Positions 15,499 to 24,235 of a stretch of 64,000 nucleotides of DNA are shown piece by piece. The stretch is from Paenibacillus phoenicis (GTDB taxonomy: Bacteria; Bacillota; Bacilli; Paenibacillales; Paenibacillaceae): the NCBI RefSeq assembly GCF_034718895.1, contig NZ_JAYERP010000001.1, positions 3,571,501 to 3,635,500 on the forward strand. The letters run 5' to 3'. Every line of letters starts with the position of its first letter. The stretch's first letter is position 1. The translations under genes were made by a program, and so were the position numbers. The notes under the pieces are model-generated. The model was not told the origin of the DNA and made no database searches. It saw nothing but the letters and a program-made list of their open reading frames with translations.

Positions 15499-16743
15499 TT
15501 GAAGCTTTTTGTCGGTATTGACGTGAGCTCGCAAGAGCTCGAAGCGTGTTTCATGAACGCTGACGGTGACAAGCTTGAGACACTCACCGTCAAAAACAAT
15601 TTGAATGGCGCCTCGCACTTGCGTGACCAAATCGTCGCTGCAGCGGACAAGTTGGCCGTCACCGAGATTCACATCGGCTTGGAAGCCACTTCCGTCTACA
15701 GCTGGCACCCTGCCATGTACCTGCATCAGGATCCAGCGCTTCGAGAGCGCAAGGCCAAGGTGTTCACCTTGAACCCCAAGCTCATCAGCAAGTTCAGAGA
15801 AGCCTATGCGGATATGGACAAGACCGACCGGCTCGACGCCTGGGTCATTGCGGATCGCCTGCGCTTCGGCCGCCTGACGACCACCATCGTCATGCAGGAG
15901 CAGTATGTCGCCCTTCAACGCCTCACGCGCATGCGTTTCCACTTGGTCCATAACTTGGCTCGCGAGAAGCAGTACTTCTTGCAGAACCTGTTCTACAAGT
16001 GCAATGCGTTTACAACCGAGGTCGACAGCTCCGTGTTTGGCCATGCGCTCATGGAGATGCTCTCCGAGAAGTTCAGCCTCGATGACATCGCCGAGATGGA
16101 CGTGGCCGATCTGGCCGACTATCTGCGGGACAAGGGACGCAATCGTTTCCCCGATCCCGAGCGGGTCGCCCGCTGCATTCAGCAAGCTGCCCGCGCCTCC
16201 TATCGGCTGTCCAAGGTCGTGGAGGATTCGATTGACCTGGTGCTCGGCACCTCCATCGAATCCATCCGCAGCATCCAGAAGCAGCTCAAGGATCTCGACA
16301 AAGCGATCGAGCGGGTCCTCGACGGCATTCAAGGCGCTCAGTGCTTGCTGTCAGTGCCCGGCATCGGCAAAGTCTATGCAGCCGGTCTGCTCGGCGAACT
16401 CGGCGATATTGAACGGTTCAAGGATCAAGCCGCCGTCGCCAAGTACGCGGGTCTGACGTGGCGCAGGCACCAGTCCGGCGTCTTCGAGGCGGAGGACACC
16501 GCCCGCATCAAATCCGGCAACCGATTCCTGCGCTACTACCTCGTTGAAGCTGCCAACTCGGTTAGGATGCGCGATGAAGAATTCGGTGAATATTACCGGA
16601 AGAAGTATCACGAAGTGCCCAAGAATCAACACAAACGCGCCCTCGTCTTAACGGCAAGAAAACTCGTGCGTCTGGTCGATGTGCTGCTACGCAGCGGCCA
16701 ACTCTACACGCCTCGAAGGAAGGTGAATAGCGCCAAGGATTAA
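15499..16743 (+). CDS. IS110-family transposase (DEDD recombinase)
   Basis: This 414-residue protein has an N-terminal RuvC-like DEDD domain: Asp in FVGIDVSS, Glu in IGLEATSVYSWH, and the DKTDRLDAWVIADRLR pair. The C-terminal Tnp_20 domain has SVPGIGKVYAAGLLGELGD and the catalytic Ser in IKSGNRFLRYYLVEAAN. Start is TTG at 15499 with AAAGGAGG eight bases upstream. It carries out RNA-guided cut-and-paste recombination. Confidence 0.92.
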   Translation: MKLFVGIDVSSQELEACFMNADGDKLETLTVKNNLNGASHLRDQIVAAADKLAVTEIHIGLEATSVYSWHPAMYLHQDPALRERKAKVFTLNPKLISKFREAYADMDKTDRLDAWVIADRLRFGRLTTTIVMQEQYVALQRLTRMRFHLVHNLAREKQYFLQNLFYKCNAFTTEVDSSVFGHALMEMLSEKFSLDDIAEMDVADLADYLRDKGRNRFPDPERVARCIQQAARASYRLSKVVEDSIDLVLGTSIESIRSIQKQLKDLDKAIERVLDGIQGAQCLLSVPGIGKVYAAGLLGELGDIERFKDQAAVAKYAGLTWRRHQSGVFEAEDTARIKSGNRFLRYYLVEAANSVRMRDEEFGEYYRKKYHEVPKNQHKRALVLTARKLVRLVDVLLRSGQLYTPRRKVNSAKD

Positions 16744-17013
16744 CGCCTCCTTTGCCTTAGTCCTTCACGAATTCCCAGTAAAAATCTGGTATCTGACATG
16801 GTTTTTGGCTGGGTTTGGTTTGATGCGCCCTTTTTTCGTGACTCCGCGCTCAACAGGCACGGGAAATTTCCAATTCGATTAAATCAACAGCTTGACATCA
16901 TACCGCTGGACTTATTCAATGGATATCCGCATAGCCGATCGCGCTAGTTGATTATAGTTTACCATAATTCTCTGGCTTGCCTTAGCATTTTATATTGTCG
17001 GGAAATAGTCTTT

Positions 17014-17778
17014 TTAAATCGTATCGATATTATTTTGTAAATTCTCCTTTAATGCATCAATAATCATTATCGTCGTGGGATAATTTCGAAATTTGATATG
17101 ATAAGCCAGATATAGTTCATTCGTTACTCTAAACTCAGGATAGATTATTTTTACGGTATGATTGTGAATAGATTTTTCTAGCATATAATTTGGAAGAATG
17201 CTGATTCCAGCTCCATGTTCTATCGCCGTCAATATTGAATGAAGATCCGGGAGAACATGTTTGATTTGCATTTGCGGTCTTTTCTTAAAATATTCTCTCC
17301 AAAATCTTCTGATGATCGGTAATTCACTGCCATAACTGAGCCAATCTTGTGAACACAACCAGGCTTCAAAGCGTTCCTTATCTTCATAATGATGTTCTTC
17401 AAAGTGATAAGGTGCAACCAGTACAAATTCTTCTTGAACATAATGGATATATTCAATGCCAGGGGCAGGGATTTTTTGGGACGTTATAATCATGTCAAGT
17501 TTTTCCTCGATCAGTAATTCAAGAATATAGGAGGCCACCCCAAAAGTTGCATTAACTCGAAATGGAAATTTATTTAAATTACGAGCTAAATTCTCACGGA
17601 AGTATTCGTATCCTGTACCGATTTTAACCATGGGGACGGTTAATGAGTTTTCCATTTTGAATTTTTGTGTAGTCTCCTCCAAAGCTTCAATAAGAGGAAC
17701 CACTTGTGTGTAAAGCTCTTTCCCTTTTTCGGTGGGAATCATTTTTCTTGCAGTTCTCGTAAATAATTTATCATTAGA
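17014..17778 (-). pseudogene. LysR-family regulator lacking its DNA-binding domain
   Basis: The frame reads NDKLFTRTARKMIPTEKGKELY, the end of a LysR helix-turn-helix domain, and then a full substrate-binding domain of about 230 residues (KIGTGYEYFRENLARNL, LLIEEKLDMIITS, ILTAIEHGAGISILPNYM). A stop codon lies just upstream of the first retained codon, so the first 50 or so residues holding the HTH are gone. Translation could only restart at ATG 17742. It is AT-rich compared with flanking DNA. The gene was probably cut by the rearrangements that also damaged the IS256 copy to its right. Confidence 0.75.
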
Positions 17779-18235
17779 TTAATGCTATATATCCATAAAT
17801 AAAATTATAGATAAACCGGAGTAAAGAGAATTCAAAACGAGGACGTAAAGTATCATGCGCCCAATTACAAGATAAGGGCCCGCCAATCGATAGGCAGTGG
17901 GCACGCTGTGAGCAGGATATCGGCGGATTCCCTAACTTGAAGGCATGTTTACCACAGGCACCGGTCAGGGATTTTTGTATCTGATGCAGTGGAATCGAGC
18001 CAACCCGAACCTCTCACTCCAAGGCTGCATGGTGACTCAAGCGGTAGTCGCCCTTATCTTTAACCTCGGAGCGCTTTATTTTCTTAAAAGGAGAAATGTT
18101 TATCATTGGACAAGCTAAATGTAAATATAAAAACTGACGCGGAGGACGCCGTCCATGCCATCCTATGCCAACAAACAACCTTAATCTCTGAAATTCAGAA
18201 AACCGCTCGATTATTTATCGATTGAGAAAGGTTGG
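17779..18235. other. Gene debris upstream of IS256
   Basis: No intact gene is evident. A 57-codon frame at 17945-18118 (plus strand) reads like the last transmembrane part of a membrane protein (GFLYLMQWNRANPNLSL, then VVALIFNLGALYFLKRRNV) with no start region. A 39-codon frame (TTG 18106 to 18225) overlaps it after AAAAGGAG. Homology to the IS256 fragment at 22448 begins only at about 18225, so the IS256 left inverted repeat expected here is missing. Confidence 0.45.
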
Positions 18236-19477
18236 ATGGAAAGGATGAACACAGTGGCCCCAAAGTTCAGCAGAGATCAAGTAAAAGCCTTCATTAAAGA
18301 CAACGATTTAAAAACAATGGCGGATGTTCAGTCTGCCCTAAAAGAATTATTTGCCGACACGCTGCAAGAAATGTTGGAGACGGAGCTTGATCATGAGCTG
18401 GGCTATGCTAAGCACGACGTTGCAAATAAGCAGACAAAGAATAGTCGCAATGGGAAGAGCAAGAAGATGATCACCAGCGAATACCGTGAACAGGAGATTC
18501 GTGTGCCCCGCGATCGTAACGGTGAGTTTGAACCCATGATCGTAAAGAAGCATCAGTCGAATGTAACCGGCATTGAAGAGCAAATCATTGCGATGTATGC
18601 CAAAGGCGTTAGCACTCGGGACATCCAAGATCACTTAGCTCATCTGTACGGCATTGACGTGTCTCCGACGATGATCTCGAACGTGACCAATAAGCTCATC
18701 CCCCTCGTTAAACAATGGCAAAACCGTCCGCTGCAAGGCGTGTATGCCGTTGTATTTATGGACGCCATTCATTTTAAGGTGAAGCAGGACGGCGCGATCG
18801 TAAATAAGGCAGCCTACATGGTCATCGGCATCGATCTCGACGGAAACAAGGACGTTCCCGGCATGTGGATCGGGGAGAATGAGTCCTCGAAGTTTTGGTT
18901 TAGTATGCTCAATGATCTGAAAAACCGCGGCGTTCAAGACATTCTCATTACATGTGTGGATAATCTCACCGGCTTTTCGCAGGCTATTACCGCTTGCTAT
19001 CCGAATACGGAAATCCAGAAGTGTGTGATCCACCAGATTCGCAATTCAACGCGCTATGTATCCTACAAGGATTTGAAGAAGGTCACGGCTGATTTGAAGC
19101 CCATCTACAAGGCTGCAACGGAGGACATGGCCTTAGTAGAACTTGATCGATTCGAGGAGACCTGGGGCAATAAGTATCCGCTGATCGTGCGTTCTTGGCG
19201 CACAAACTGGGATGAGATTGCAACTTTCTTCAAGTATCCTCCGGAAATTCGTAAGCTCATCTATACGACCAACATGATTGAAAGCTACCATCGTCAACTA
19301 CGTAAGGTCACGAAGGGAAAGAGCATATTCCCATCTGACGAATCCTTACTCAAGATGCTTTATCTCGCTACGATGGATGTTACTCGCAAGTGGACAGGCC
19401 GTGTCCAGAATTGGGGACAGATCTTGCTGCAGCTCTCCGTTTTCTTTCCGGATCGCATCGGCCCCCATCTACGTTAA
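18236..19477 (+). CDS. IS256-family transposase
   Basis: This 413-residue DDE transposase of the Transposase_mut family has GVYAVVFMDAIHFKVKQDG (first Asp), ILITCVDNLTGFSQAI (second Asp), CVIHQIRNS (CxxH insert) and IYTTNMIESYHRQLRKVTKG (Glu). Length is typical and there is no frameshift, so the enzyme should be made, though the element around it is missing its left end. Confidence 0.92.
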   Translation: MERMNTVAPKFSRDQVKAFIKDNDLKTMADVQSALKELFADTLQEMLETELDHELGYAKHDVANKQTKNSRNGKSKKMITSEYREQEIRVPRDRNGEFEPMIVKKHQSNVTGIEEQIIAMYAKGVSTRDIQDHLAHLYGIDVSPTMISNVTNKLIPLVKQWQNRPLQGVYAVVFMDAIHFKVKQDGAIVNKAAYMVIGIDLDGNKDVPGMWIGENESSKFWFSMLNDLKNRGVQDILITCVDNLTGFSQAITACYPNTEIQKCVIHQIRNSTRYVSYKDLKKVTADLKPIYKAATEDMALVELDRFEETWGNKYPLIVRSWRTNWDEIATFFKYPPEIRKLIYTTNMIESYHRQLRKVTKGKSIFPSDESLLKMLYLATMDVTRKWTGRVQNWGQILLQLSVFFPDRIGPHLR

Positions 19478-19498
19478 TTGATTCCGGCATTTTCACTA

Positions 19499-19529
19499 GG
19501 AGGGTTTACACAAAATTCTTGACAGACTC
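19499..19529 (+). repeat. IS256 right terminal inverted repeat
   Basis: Its reverse complement (GAGTCTGTCAAGAATTTTGT and on) matches the left repeat at 22448-22478 at roughly four of every five positions. Confidence 0.75.
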
Positions 19530-19535
19530 ACCAAA

Positions 19536-19696
19536 ATATAAATTACCTTGAGCTTTTGTATACTAAAGTTCAAGATAATTTGTTGATATATACACGTCAT
19601 AATGGGCTATCTTATACCTCTGAGGGACGCATAACAAATGAGTATACGGAAGACAAGCAATTTGAGATGTTCGCGGAAGCAGTGGGCGCTAAATAA
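19536..19696 (+). pseudogene. 3' fragment of a lipoprotein gene related to 21909-22430
   Basis: About 50 codons, including TRHNGLSYTSEGRITNEY and EDKQFEMFAEAVG, match the end of the intact lipoprotein gene with scattered differences and a different last codon set. It starts directly at the IS256 right end, so the 5' part was lost there. Confidence 0.75.
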
Positions 19697-19732
19697 CTTC
19701 AGCATCCATGACTTGGACCATTTCAAAGTAAC

Positions 19733-20027
19733 CCGGAGTGGAATTGGGCGCAATTCCACAATCCGAAGGATTTGGCGATTTCGCTAAGCCTCGAGGCATC
19801 CGAGCTGTTGGAGAATTTCCAATGGAAATCGTCTGAAGACGCGGTATCGCAGAAAAAACAAGAAATCGCCGACGAACTGGCCGACGTGCCTGATCTACTC
19901 GATTTATCTGGCCGATGCGCTGGACCTCGACATCGAAGACATCATTCGGAACAAAATGCGGCGGAACGGCGCCAAATATCCGGTGGAGAAGTCTTTTGGC
20001 AAGATGACCAAATATAACGAGCTATAG
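19733..20027 (+). pseudogene. Decayed second mazG-like gene
   Basis: The reading frame matches the MazG-like protein at 12140-12472, beginning at WAQFHNPKDLAISLSLEASE. It lacks the first residues and carries one extra C near 19889 (DVC|CTGATC) that shifts the frame; the remaining LIYSIYLADALDLDIED...KYNEL is readable in the next frame. It differs from the intact gene at many silent positions, so it is an old relative, not a recent copy. TAGGAGTGC after the stop is the same as in the intact operon, showing that a nuclease-helicase gene once followed. Confidence 0.8.
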
Positions 20028-20033
20028 GAGTGC

Positions 20034-20146
20034 GGGACGTCGCCGGCCTGATCGAAGCCGCCGCGAACAACTGGTATCTGAAGCAGCTCGGCTACAGCGC
20101 GGTAGATGAGTTTATGAAGCGGATCGAGGAGGAGATAGGGTCGTAG
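20034..20146 (+). pseudogene. 3' fragment of an hprK-like gene
   Basis: The last 37 codons (RDVAGLIEAAANNWYLKQLG onward) match the end of the hprK-like gene at 31544-32461. The join to the mazG fragment falls within GAGTGC. The fragment has no start and is presumed non-functional. Confidence 0.8.
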
Positions 20147-20212
20147 GGGCTGCTGGCGAGCTCCTATGATCCCAACGAACCCAATGGTGAGTGAGGGAGG
20201 TTCAACGCAAAG

Positions 20213-20623
20213 ATGTTGTGGAAAGTGAACGGAGTCAGCGTGCTGTATGCTTTTTCTCTATGTGTTCAAGTGGAGCTTCTGATGAATGTGTATCGGCTGG
20301 AAAGAGTCACTGGAATCGCCCATATGGATCGTTATGTTCCTGTGGCGGTGCTCCTTCTCTTTGTTCTGTTCTCCATCCTATCTTATGTTCTGACGAAGTT
20401 CCAGCTGAGCCCAGGAAAACGAAAGTACCTAACAACGATCTTGTGGATTCCTTATTTCCTGCTGTTCATCAAAGGATTTGCCTCTGCCTATCCGATCACC
20501 GATCCCCAAGAGGTGCCGCTTCCGGGGATGGGGTTGGTCATGATCGCGGCGTGTGGGTTGTATCCGTTCTATATTGCGGGTTTGATGTTTTGTGAGGATC
20601 TTAGAGCAAGAGAGGTCTGGTAG
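20213..20623 (+). CDS. 4-TM hypothetical membrane protein, copy A
   Basis: This 136-residue protein has four hydrophobic segments (about 7-27, 42-62, 74-96, 108-128) and a conserved loop SAYPITDPQEVPLPGMG. No family is recognised. GGGAGG lies about 13 bases upstream. It is nearly the same as copy B at 31067-31477 but starts MLWKVNG instead of MMWKVNG. Upstream context is only a truncated hprK, so its expression is uncertain. Confidence 0.6.
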   Translation: MLWKVNGVSVLYAFSLCVQVELLMNVYRLERVTGIAHMDRYVPVAVLLLFVLFSILSYVLTKFQLSPGKRKYLTTILWIPYFLLFIKGFASAYPITDPQEVPLPGMGLVMIAACGLYPFYIAGLMFCEDLRAREVW

Positions 20624-21099
20624 TGTTTGGCAAGGTTTAGTATTAAGCAGTAAGAAATGGGTTTAGAGGGACACATTTTTAGGAGATTAGAGAAAATTTA
20701 AAGTGCCTCATAATAATTAAATCTATTTGCATTTTATTAATCCAAAATCTACCATAAAAAATTTTTTTAAAGTTATAAAAACTATTTTGCCTGTTACGCA
20801 ATCAAAAACTAATTTTGGGTGATTGAATTATATCCTTATAATTTTAAATTCGTAGATGGAGCTTCTCCAATAACATTAATTTCGAATATGAACTGTCGAA
20901 AATTGACACATTTTTTCTAATAAATGATTCTTTAATCCCATATAAAAACATCTTTTTTTCGACAAATGACAATTATTTACTTTGTTATAATATATATGGG
21001 ATTATTAAAAAGTCATAAAGAAAGATAGAAAGGAGGGGTGTAAGTACCTAGGGCATGAATGTTAATAACTTAAAATTATTTAAGGAGGAGGCTAAGCAA
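20624..21099. other. AT-rich non-coding stretch
   Basis: The first 65 bases are the end of the duplicated segment. The rest is strongly AT-rich, with no gene seen. A TATAAT-like box at 20986-20991 and AAAGGAGGGG at about 21030 suggest the transcript of the secreted-protein cluster begins here. Confidence 0.5.
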
Positions 21100-21468
21100 A
21101 TGTTGGAAAGAATTAAAAATGAATTTAATTTAGAAAACAAGCTCGCTTATTTATTCGCCGTACTATCAGCGGCACTAATTTCGTCTTTATTATACGCTAC
21201 TAACGCTTACGCTGATTTACAGGGTATATTTTATCCAAACTCCAGTAAGGCTACATATGGCACTGCAAATAACGGTTCAGGTTATACTGATGATTTGGCT
21301 TATTCCTATTGGAGGTCAGAAACTGCGCAAGGAAATAGTAATACACCTACTACATTGAGATTTTTTAATGTAAAAACAAGTAATGGGGCTAGTAAGCCAT
21401 TTGGTGCTCAATATGGCATTTATAAAATCGTAGATCTACGTGAAAAAAGCAAAAGATTTGATGGATAA
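21100..21468 (+). CDS. Small secreted protein of unknown function
   Basis: This is a 122-residue protein (from ATG 21100; a weaker in-frame ATG lies at 21055). A long N-terminal signal segment ends LLYATNAYA, and the mature part is Gly/Ser/Tyr/Asn-rich (YPNSSKATYGTANNGSGYTD). TAAGGAGGAG precedes the chosen start. The last nine codons overlap the next frame. AT-rich codon use differs from the surrounding backbone. It could be an antimicrobial or surface protein; no family is recognised. Confidence 0.6.
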   Translation: MLERIKNEFNLENKLAYLFAVLSAALISSLLYATNAYADLQGIFYPNSSKATYGTANNGSGYTDDLAYSYWRSETAQGNSNTPTTLRFFNVKTSNGASKPFGAQYGIYKIVDLREKSKRFDG

Positions 21469-21847
21469 TATTGATCTGCAACTACCAACTCTTTTACCTG
21501 ATAACTTTAAACAAGAAAGTGTTATTTATAATGAACCACCAGCAATAATTAGGAATTCACTGCATAATTTTGATGAAGATTCCGTAAAAGAAGTAACAAT
21601 TAGGTATAGAGATCAAAAGGACCCAACAAAATGGATAGATTATACCACTAAAAAGATGGAAATTGAACTAGTTGACAAAAACGTTCAACAAATTGAAATT
21701 AACGGAGTTCAGGGACAGTATTTAGAAAGTAAAGAGAAGGGAATTAGAGTGTATAATTGGTTTTCAAATGGAGCAAGTCATTTCGTTGTTGCTAAATATG
21801 GAATTGAGGAATCACAAATTTTGAATTTTATAAATTCGATAAAATAG
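21440..21847 (+). CDS. DUF4367-like protein, possibly 5'-truncated
   Basis: This frame of 135 codons contains LPTLLPDNFKQESVIYNE, INGVQGQYLES and SNGASHFVVAKYGIEESQILNFINSIK, resembling the soluble DUF4367 domain found at the end of anti-sigma-like membrane proteins. The usual N-terminal transmembrane part is absent. GTG 21440 or ATG 21464 would have to start it and neither has a ribosome binding site, so this may be a remnant fused behind the secreted-protein gene, or may be translated by coupling. Confidence 0.45.
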   Translation: MKKAKDLMDNIDLQLPTLLPDNFKQESVIYNEPPAIIRNSLHNFDEDSVKEVTIRYRDQKDPTKWIDYTTKKMEIELVDKNVQQIEINGVQGQYLESKEKGIRVYNWFSNGASHFVVAKYGIEESQILNFINSIK

Positions 21848-21854
21848 TTTTAAA

Positions 21855-21885
21855 TTATCAGGACCTTAAAACTAGGTCCTGATAA
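21855..21885 (+). terminator. Hairpin between the DUF4367-like and lipoprotein genes
   Basis: TTATCAGGACCT and AGGTCCTGATAA form a perfect 12-bp stem with a 7-nt loop. The following CAATTTTAGT is only moderately T-rich, so termination may be partial. Confidence 0.6.
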
Positions 21886-21908
21886 CAATTTTAGTACAAG
21901 GAGGAACC

Positions 21909-22430
21909 ATGAAAAAAGAAAAAGTTATGGTGGTTGTTTTATTGCTAATGACAATTTTAGGTTGTTCTTCAAAAGATAATCTTACAAAAACGAATGACAT
22001 GATAAAAGAATATATTGATACTGCAAAAGTACCAGTTATTCAGGGTTTGGAAGTAAAAGAAGTCCTTGTTAATCTTGACAAAGAGACAGAAGAAGGGCTC
22101 CGAAATACTGTCATTATTTCGTACACGGATGAGAAGGGAAAACTCACTAAAAATGTAAATACGGATTCAAACGTATCGATAATTTATGGTCCTTATGATG
22201 GTGAGAAAGTTTTAACGATATCCATAAGCAAAGTTGAAGTTGAGCACGCTAATGAGATGCAAACTAAAAATATAAATAACCTTGAGCTATTGTATACAAA
22301 AGTTCAAGATAATTTGTATATTTATACACGTCATAATGGGCTATCTTATACCTCTGAGGGTCGCATAACAAATGAGTATACGGAAGACAAGCAATTTGAG
22401 ATGTTCGCGGAAGCAGTGGGTGGATGGTAA
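21909..22430 (+). CDS. Putative lipoprotein
   Basis: This 173-residue protein has an N-terminal signal (residues 1-18) ending in lipobox TILGC, then a charged soluble domain with no recognised family. AAGGAGGAA precedes the ATG. A diverged 3' piece of a relative lies at 19536-19696, and an IS256 left end begins 17 bases after the stop. Being the last gene of an AT-rich trio with a secreted protein, it could act as an immunity or binding lipoprotein, but this is a guess. Confidence 0.65.
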   Translation: MKKEKVMVVVLLLMTILGCSSKDNLTKTNDMIKEYIDTAKVPVIQGLEVKEVLVNLDKETEEGLRNTVIISYTDEKGKLTKNVNTDSNVSIIYGPYDGEKVLTISISKVEVEHANEMQTKNINNLELLYTKVQDNLYIYTRHNGLSYTSEGRITNEYTEDKQFEMFAEAVGGW

Positions 22431-22447
22431 TTAACTTCAACTAACCA

Positions 22448-22650
22448 GGGTCTGTAAAATAAACTGTGTAAACTCTCCAACCAATCTATTAAACTAGGAG
22501 AAAAGTTGGATGGAAAGGATGAACACAGTGGCCCCAAAGTTCAGCAGAGATCAAGTGAAAGCCTTCATTAAAGACAACGATTTAAAAACAATGGCGGATG
22601 TTCAGTCTGCCCTAAAAGAATTGTTTGCCGACACGCTGCCAGAAATGTTG
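22448..22650 (+). mobile_element. IS256 left-end fragment
   Basis: It contains the left inverted repeat (22448-22478, GGGTCTGTAAAATAAACTGT onward) and the first 47 codons of the transposase, nearly the same as the copy at 18236. It stops abruptly after AGAAATGTTG. Homology breaks there, so the rest was deleted. Confidence 0.85.
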
Positions 22651-22890
22651 ATTTCCATATTTAATGACATTATTCAGTAGAACAAGAACCGATCAATCCG
22701 ATAAGTAGAACATTCTCTTTTCAATCCAAGATTTGCTCTGCTCTTCATATTCAGGAGTATTTATCTTGTGCTGATGAGGTATTCATATTTTTTCACTAAA
22801 ACGGCAACACTCAAGACTCCGAATCCAGAAGAAGCAGAAAACCGGCCCCCTCGGACCGGCTGATTCAGGCTCCATATAGCTCGTCCACCC
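22651..22890. other. Debris and terminator of a lost gene
   Basis: No intact gene is present. At 22838-22860 a minus-strand terminator is visible: CCGGTCC pairs with GGGCCGG across GAGG, then TTTTCTGC. It belongs to the gene tail just to the right. Confidence 0.5.
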
Positions 22891-22992
22891 TTACCTCACA
22901 AACCGCCCGTTGCACACAAATCGCACCGTTTCCTGACGTTGGTTCGTGTTCACAATTAGATAAGGATAGAAAAGAATGGGGGCAACCACAGT
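22891..22992 (-). pseudogene. 3' tail of an unidentified gene
   Basis: Thirty-three codons on the minus strand read VAPILFYPYLIVNTNQRQ and onward to CNGRFVR before TAA; the tail runs into a normal terminator but is closed upstream by a stop. The parent family is not identified. Confidence 0.4.
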
Positions 22993-23139
22993 TCAAGCGT
23001 TATTCATTCACATGACCCGCATTGGGGCGCAAGCCTGTCCATTCTTTTCTTAGTTCAAAACAAACCTCGCTGATTATATTGAATTTTACAATCACGAACG
23101 TTTGCAGGGTGAACCTTCCCCCAGACGAATGTTTTTATA

Positions 23140-23255
23140 ATCTAGCTTTTGCTAAAATCGGCAAACCGCTCCGGCTGATGGTTAAACTATTTGCGCAGCT
23201 CGGGGCTTGGGGCGATCTCTTTCACCCATTCGCCAGCGGCGGCTTCCGCGTTATT
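23140..23255 (-). pseudogene. Degenerate DUF488-family fragment
   Basis: On the minus strand the frame reads EWVKEIAPSPELRK, stop, FNHQPERFADF. This matches the DUF488 core (WLKEIAPS.ELRKWF.H.PE.W..F) with TAG in place of the expected Trp codon. It starts within the last codons of rbsB, so the ribose operon end was joined to a decayed gene. Confidence 0.65.
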
Positions 23256-24201
23256 GCTTAGTCACAAGCTCCAGCTCGACCGGAATCGAGCTTTCTACCT
23301 GCTCGCCTGCGGCCACTTTCATCGCCGTTTCGATCGCCTTCTGGCCGATCAATTCCGGCTTTTGCGCTACCGTAGCCGCCATCGTGCCGCTATTCACGGC
23401 GCTTACCGCGTCGTCCGTGGCGTCGAAACCGACGACGATAATGTCTTTTTTGCCTGCGGCTTCAATCGCCTGCAGCGCCCCGAGCGCCATTTCGTCGTTG
23501 TGGGCGAATACCGCCTGAACGTCGCTGTTGCTTTGCAAAATATTTTCCATAACCGTCAGCCCTTTGGCCCGGTCAAAATCGGCCGGCTGCGAAGCGACGA
23601 CTTTCACGCCGTCTTTGCCGTCCACGGCGCTGTGGAAACCTTCGCCGCGATCCCGCGCTGCCGATGTGCCGGCAATGCCTTGCAGTTCAACGATGTTCCC
23701 TTTGCCGCCGAGTTTTTCAAGAATGAACTCCCCGGCCATTTTGCCGCCCGCTACGTTGTCGGAAGCGATGTGCGATACGACGGTGCCGCCGTTTGCCGCC
23801 CGGTCTACCGTAATGACCGGAATATTGGCGTTGTTGGCCGATTCTACCGCCGTCACGACGGCGTCGCTATCGGTAGGATTAATGAGGATCACATCCACTT
23901 GTTGCTGAATCAAATCTTCGATGCCGCTGATTTGTTTCGAGGTGTCGTCTTGCGCATCGACGACGATCAGTTCCGCGCCGGCGGCCTGAGCCGCTTTCTC
24001 CGCGCCTTCCTTCAAAGTGACGAAAAACGGATTGTTTTGCGTGGAGATCGACAAACCGATTTTCACTTTGCCGCCGTTATCCCCCTTGCCAGCGGCATTC
24101 CCGGCGTTGCCTGCCGTCCCGCCTTCATTCCCTGTCGTGCACGCGGCAAGCAAGAGAAACAAAGCAAGCGTTAGCGGCCATACGATACCATACTTTTTCA
24201 T
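23251..24201 (-). CDS. rbsB: Ribose ABC transporter substrate-binding lipoprotein
   Basis: This 316-residue periplasmic-binding-type lipoprotein has signal peptide and lipobox LLLAACTTG, then the type I sugar-binding fold: [18 protein letters not shown] near the N-lobe start, DRAANGG in the middle, [16 protein letters not shown] and [11 protein letters not shown]. It ends VELELVTKQ, as expected for RbsB. It is the last gene of the operon on the minus strand, with AAAGGAG upstream of ATG 24201. Confidence 0.93.
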   Translation of the reverse strand: MKKYGIVWPLTLALFLLLAACTTGNEGGTAGNAGNAAGKGDNGGKVKIGLSISTQNNPFFVTLKEGAEKAAQAAGAELIVVDAQDDTSKQISGIEDLIQQQVDVILINPTDSDAVVTAVESANNANIPVITVDRAANGGTVVSHIASDNVAGGKMAGEFILEKLGGKGNIVELQGIAGTSAARDRGEGFHSAVDGKDGVKVVASQPADFDRAKGLTVMENILQSNSDVQAVFAHNDEMALGALQAIEAAGKKDIIVVGFDATDDAVSAVNSGTMAATVAQKPELIGQKAIETAMKVAAGEQVESSIPVELELVTKQ

Positions 24202-24235
24202 TTTTCCAGGCTCCTTTTCGTTTAATTTTGCGCTT

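Larger units (their letters stand above)
15300..16790 (+). mobile_element. IS110-family insertion sequence (approximate ends)
   Basis: The recombinase gene is flanked by about 200 bp on the left and a shorter non-coding stretch on the right. IS110 elements lack long terminal inverted repeats and target duplications, so ends are estimates. The gene looks intact, so the element may be active. Confidence 0.65.
18225..19529 (+). mobile_element. IS256-family element, left end missing
   Basis: The right inverted repeat is present (19499-19529, GGGTTTACACAAAATTCTTG and onward). The matching left repeat is not found upstream of the transposase, whereas a true left end is attached to a second, 3'-truncated copy at 22448. 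This copy probably cannot transpose by itself. Confidence 0.75.
20034..20690 (+). repeat. Duplicated segment: hprK tail plus 4-TM gene
   Basis: This segment matches 30990-31655 in inverted orientation, with roughly one difference per 20 bases, so the duplication is not recent. The second copy keeps the full hprK gene and is the likely parent. Confidence 0.8.

Noticed and set aside
21100-21468. Lactococcin 972-like bacteriocin
   Set aside because: Size and Gly/Tyr content are similar, but the characteristic C-terminal pattern is missing.
23022-23261. 79-codon plus-strand frame before the ribose operon end
   Set aside because: Overlaps the DUF488 remnant on the other strand and has no ribosome binding site or known domain.
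23191-24174. 327-codon frame antisense to rbsB
   Set aside because: Shadow of rbsB; the minus-strand protein has complete family motifs.
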